Positions 63,852 through 64,000 of a stretch of 64,000 nucleotides of DNA are shown here, in pieces. This stretch comes from Ohtaekwangia koreensis (GTDB lineage: Bacteria > Bacteroidota > Bacteroidia > Cytophagales > Cyclobacteriaceae), in assembly GCF_900167975.1 (NCBI RefSeq), contig NZ_FUZU01000001.1, forward strand, positions 1,026,580 to 1,090,579. The letters are read 5' to 3'. Both the position numbers and the translations under genes were made by a program. Each line of letters starts with the position of its first letter. Positions within the stretch are counted from its first letter, which is position 1. The notes below the pieces were generated by a model. That model was not told the origin of the DNA and made no database searches. It saw only the letters and a list, made by a program, of their open reading frames with translations.

Positions 63852-64000
63852 ATGATAAAAGTTTATGACGAGAAGCACCTCAAGAACATAGTTCTGTTGG
63901 GGGCGCCCAAGGCCGGCAAAACCATGCTGGCCGAAGACATGATCTACGAAGCTGGTATTGTACACCGGAGGGGTTCTATTGAAGGCAGAAACACAGTTTC
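63852..64000 (+). CDS. EF-G-like translational GTPase, N-terminus only
   Basis: ATG at 63852 opens a frame that runs off the window after about 49 residues. The start MIKVYDEKHLKNIVLLGAPKAGKT gives a P-loop GAPKAGKT in the position where EF-G has AHIDAGKT, followed by RRGSIEGRNTVS, which corresponds to the switch region before the conserved effector segment. This is the style of the Bacteroidota EF-G paralogue, not of the main FusA. With only the first 49 residues visible the call is tentative. Confidence 0.7.
   Translation, partial: MIKVYDEKHLKNIVLLGAPKAGKTMLAEDMIYEAGIVHRRGSIEGRNTV

Noticed and set aside
63665-63868. 67-codon plus-strand frame upstream of the EF-G-like gene
   Set aside because: It overlaps the EF-G-like start in another frame, begins with a non-ATG codon and has no motif.
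1-64000. CRISPR arrays, tRNA or rRNA genes, insertion sequences
   Set aside because: I found no regularly spaced identical repeats of suitable length, no cloverleaf-like segments with CCA or TTCGA loops, and no transposase-like reading frame.

Overview
The window looks like the chromosome of a Bacteroidota bacterium, most likely a member of the Cytophagales (Ohtaekwangia/Chryseolinea-like; this genus-level guess rests only on gene style). Supporting signs are TAnnTTTG -7 promoter elements, lipoproteins with short Cys lipoboxes, a menaquinone-type SdhC-SdhA-SdhB operon, MacB/FtsX-type permeases of about 800 residues, a GldL-like membrane protein, TPR-histidine kinases and an FtsZ with the Bacteroidota-type C-terminal tail. 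Composition is moderate in GC with a striking excess of TATA-containing words. I saw no insertion sequence, prophage, CRISPR array, tRNA or rRNA.

Layout. 1-8.2 kb: an OmpR-type two-component pair (its kinase cut by the window edge), an alpha/beta hydrolase, malate:quinone oxidoreductase, a royal-jelly-family lipoprotein, a DUF72 protein, a DUF1080 secreted protein and a small lipoprotein. 8.2-13.6 kb: an NtrY/NtrC-like kinase-regulator pair divergent from an ABC permease that carries a near-consensus sigma-54 promoter and an upstream palindrome, so the three genes look like one regulatory circuit. 13.6-16.2 kb: a second OmpR-type pair divergent from a small secreted protein with a duplicated motif, with direct repeats between them. 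16.4-32.3 kb: a complete division and cell-wall (dcw) cluster, mraZ-rsmH-ftsL-ftsI-murE-mraY-murD-ftsW-murG-murC-ftsQ-ftsA-ftsZ, headed by a three-repeat MraZ operator and a TATGTTTG promoter. 32.6-39.4 kb: a PadR regulator with a membrane partner, an unknown secreted protein, endonuclease III, a NamZ-like muramidase, a LolC/E-like permease, an unknown cytoplasmic protein and a polyprenol-phosphate mannosyltransferase-like enzyme. 39.5-42.9 kb: succinate dehydrogenase. 43.4-48.1 kb: DnaE fused to an N-terminal DnaQ-type exonuclease, then thioredoxin. 48.2-55.2 kb: a sialate O-acetylesterase-like enzyme, a YkgJ cysteine-cluster protein, a TPR-histidine kinase broken by one extra base, a Crp-family regulator, YceI behind a pair of operator-like repeats, and a DUF1624 membrane protein. 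55.3-62.6 kb: arginyl-tRNA synthetase followed by arginine/polyamine genes (deoxyhypusine-synthase-like, arginase-type ureohydrolase, fold-III PLP decarboxylase) interspersed with a START-like protein and an FkbM methyltransferase. 62.7-64 kb: a DUF4412 protein and the start of a divergent EF-G-like GTPase.

Most of the window is housekeeping. The points that repay attention are the exonuclease-DnaE fusion with a lost PHP metal residue, the sigma-54 module, the two-component system with the twin-motif secreted protein, the phased repeat arrays upstream of yceI and near 63.6 kb, the polyamine locus, and the codon-context bias for ATA. All functions are read from motifs and recalled family knowledge; no database search was run.
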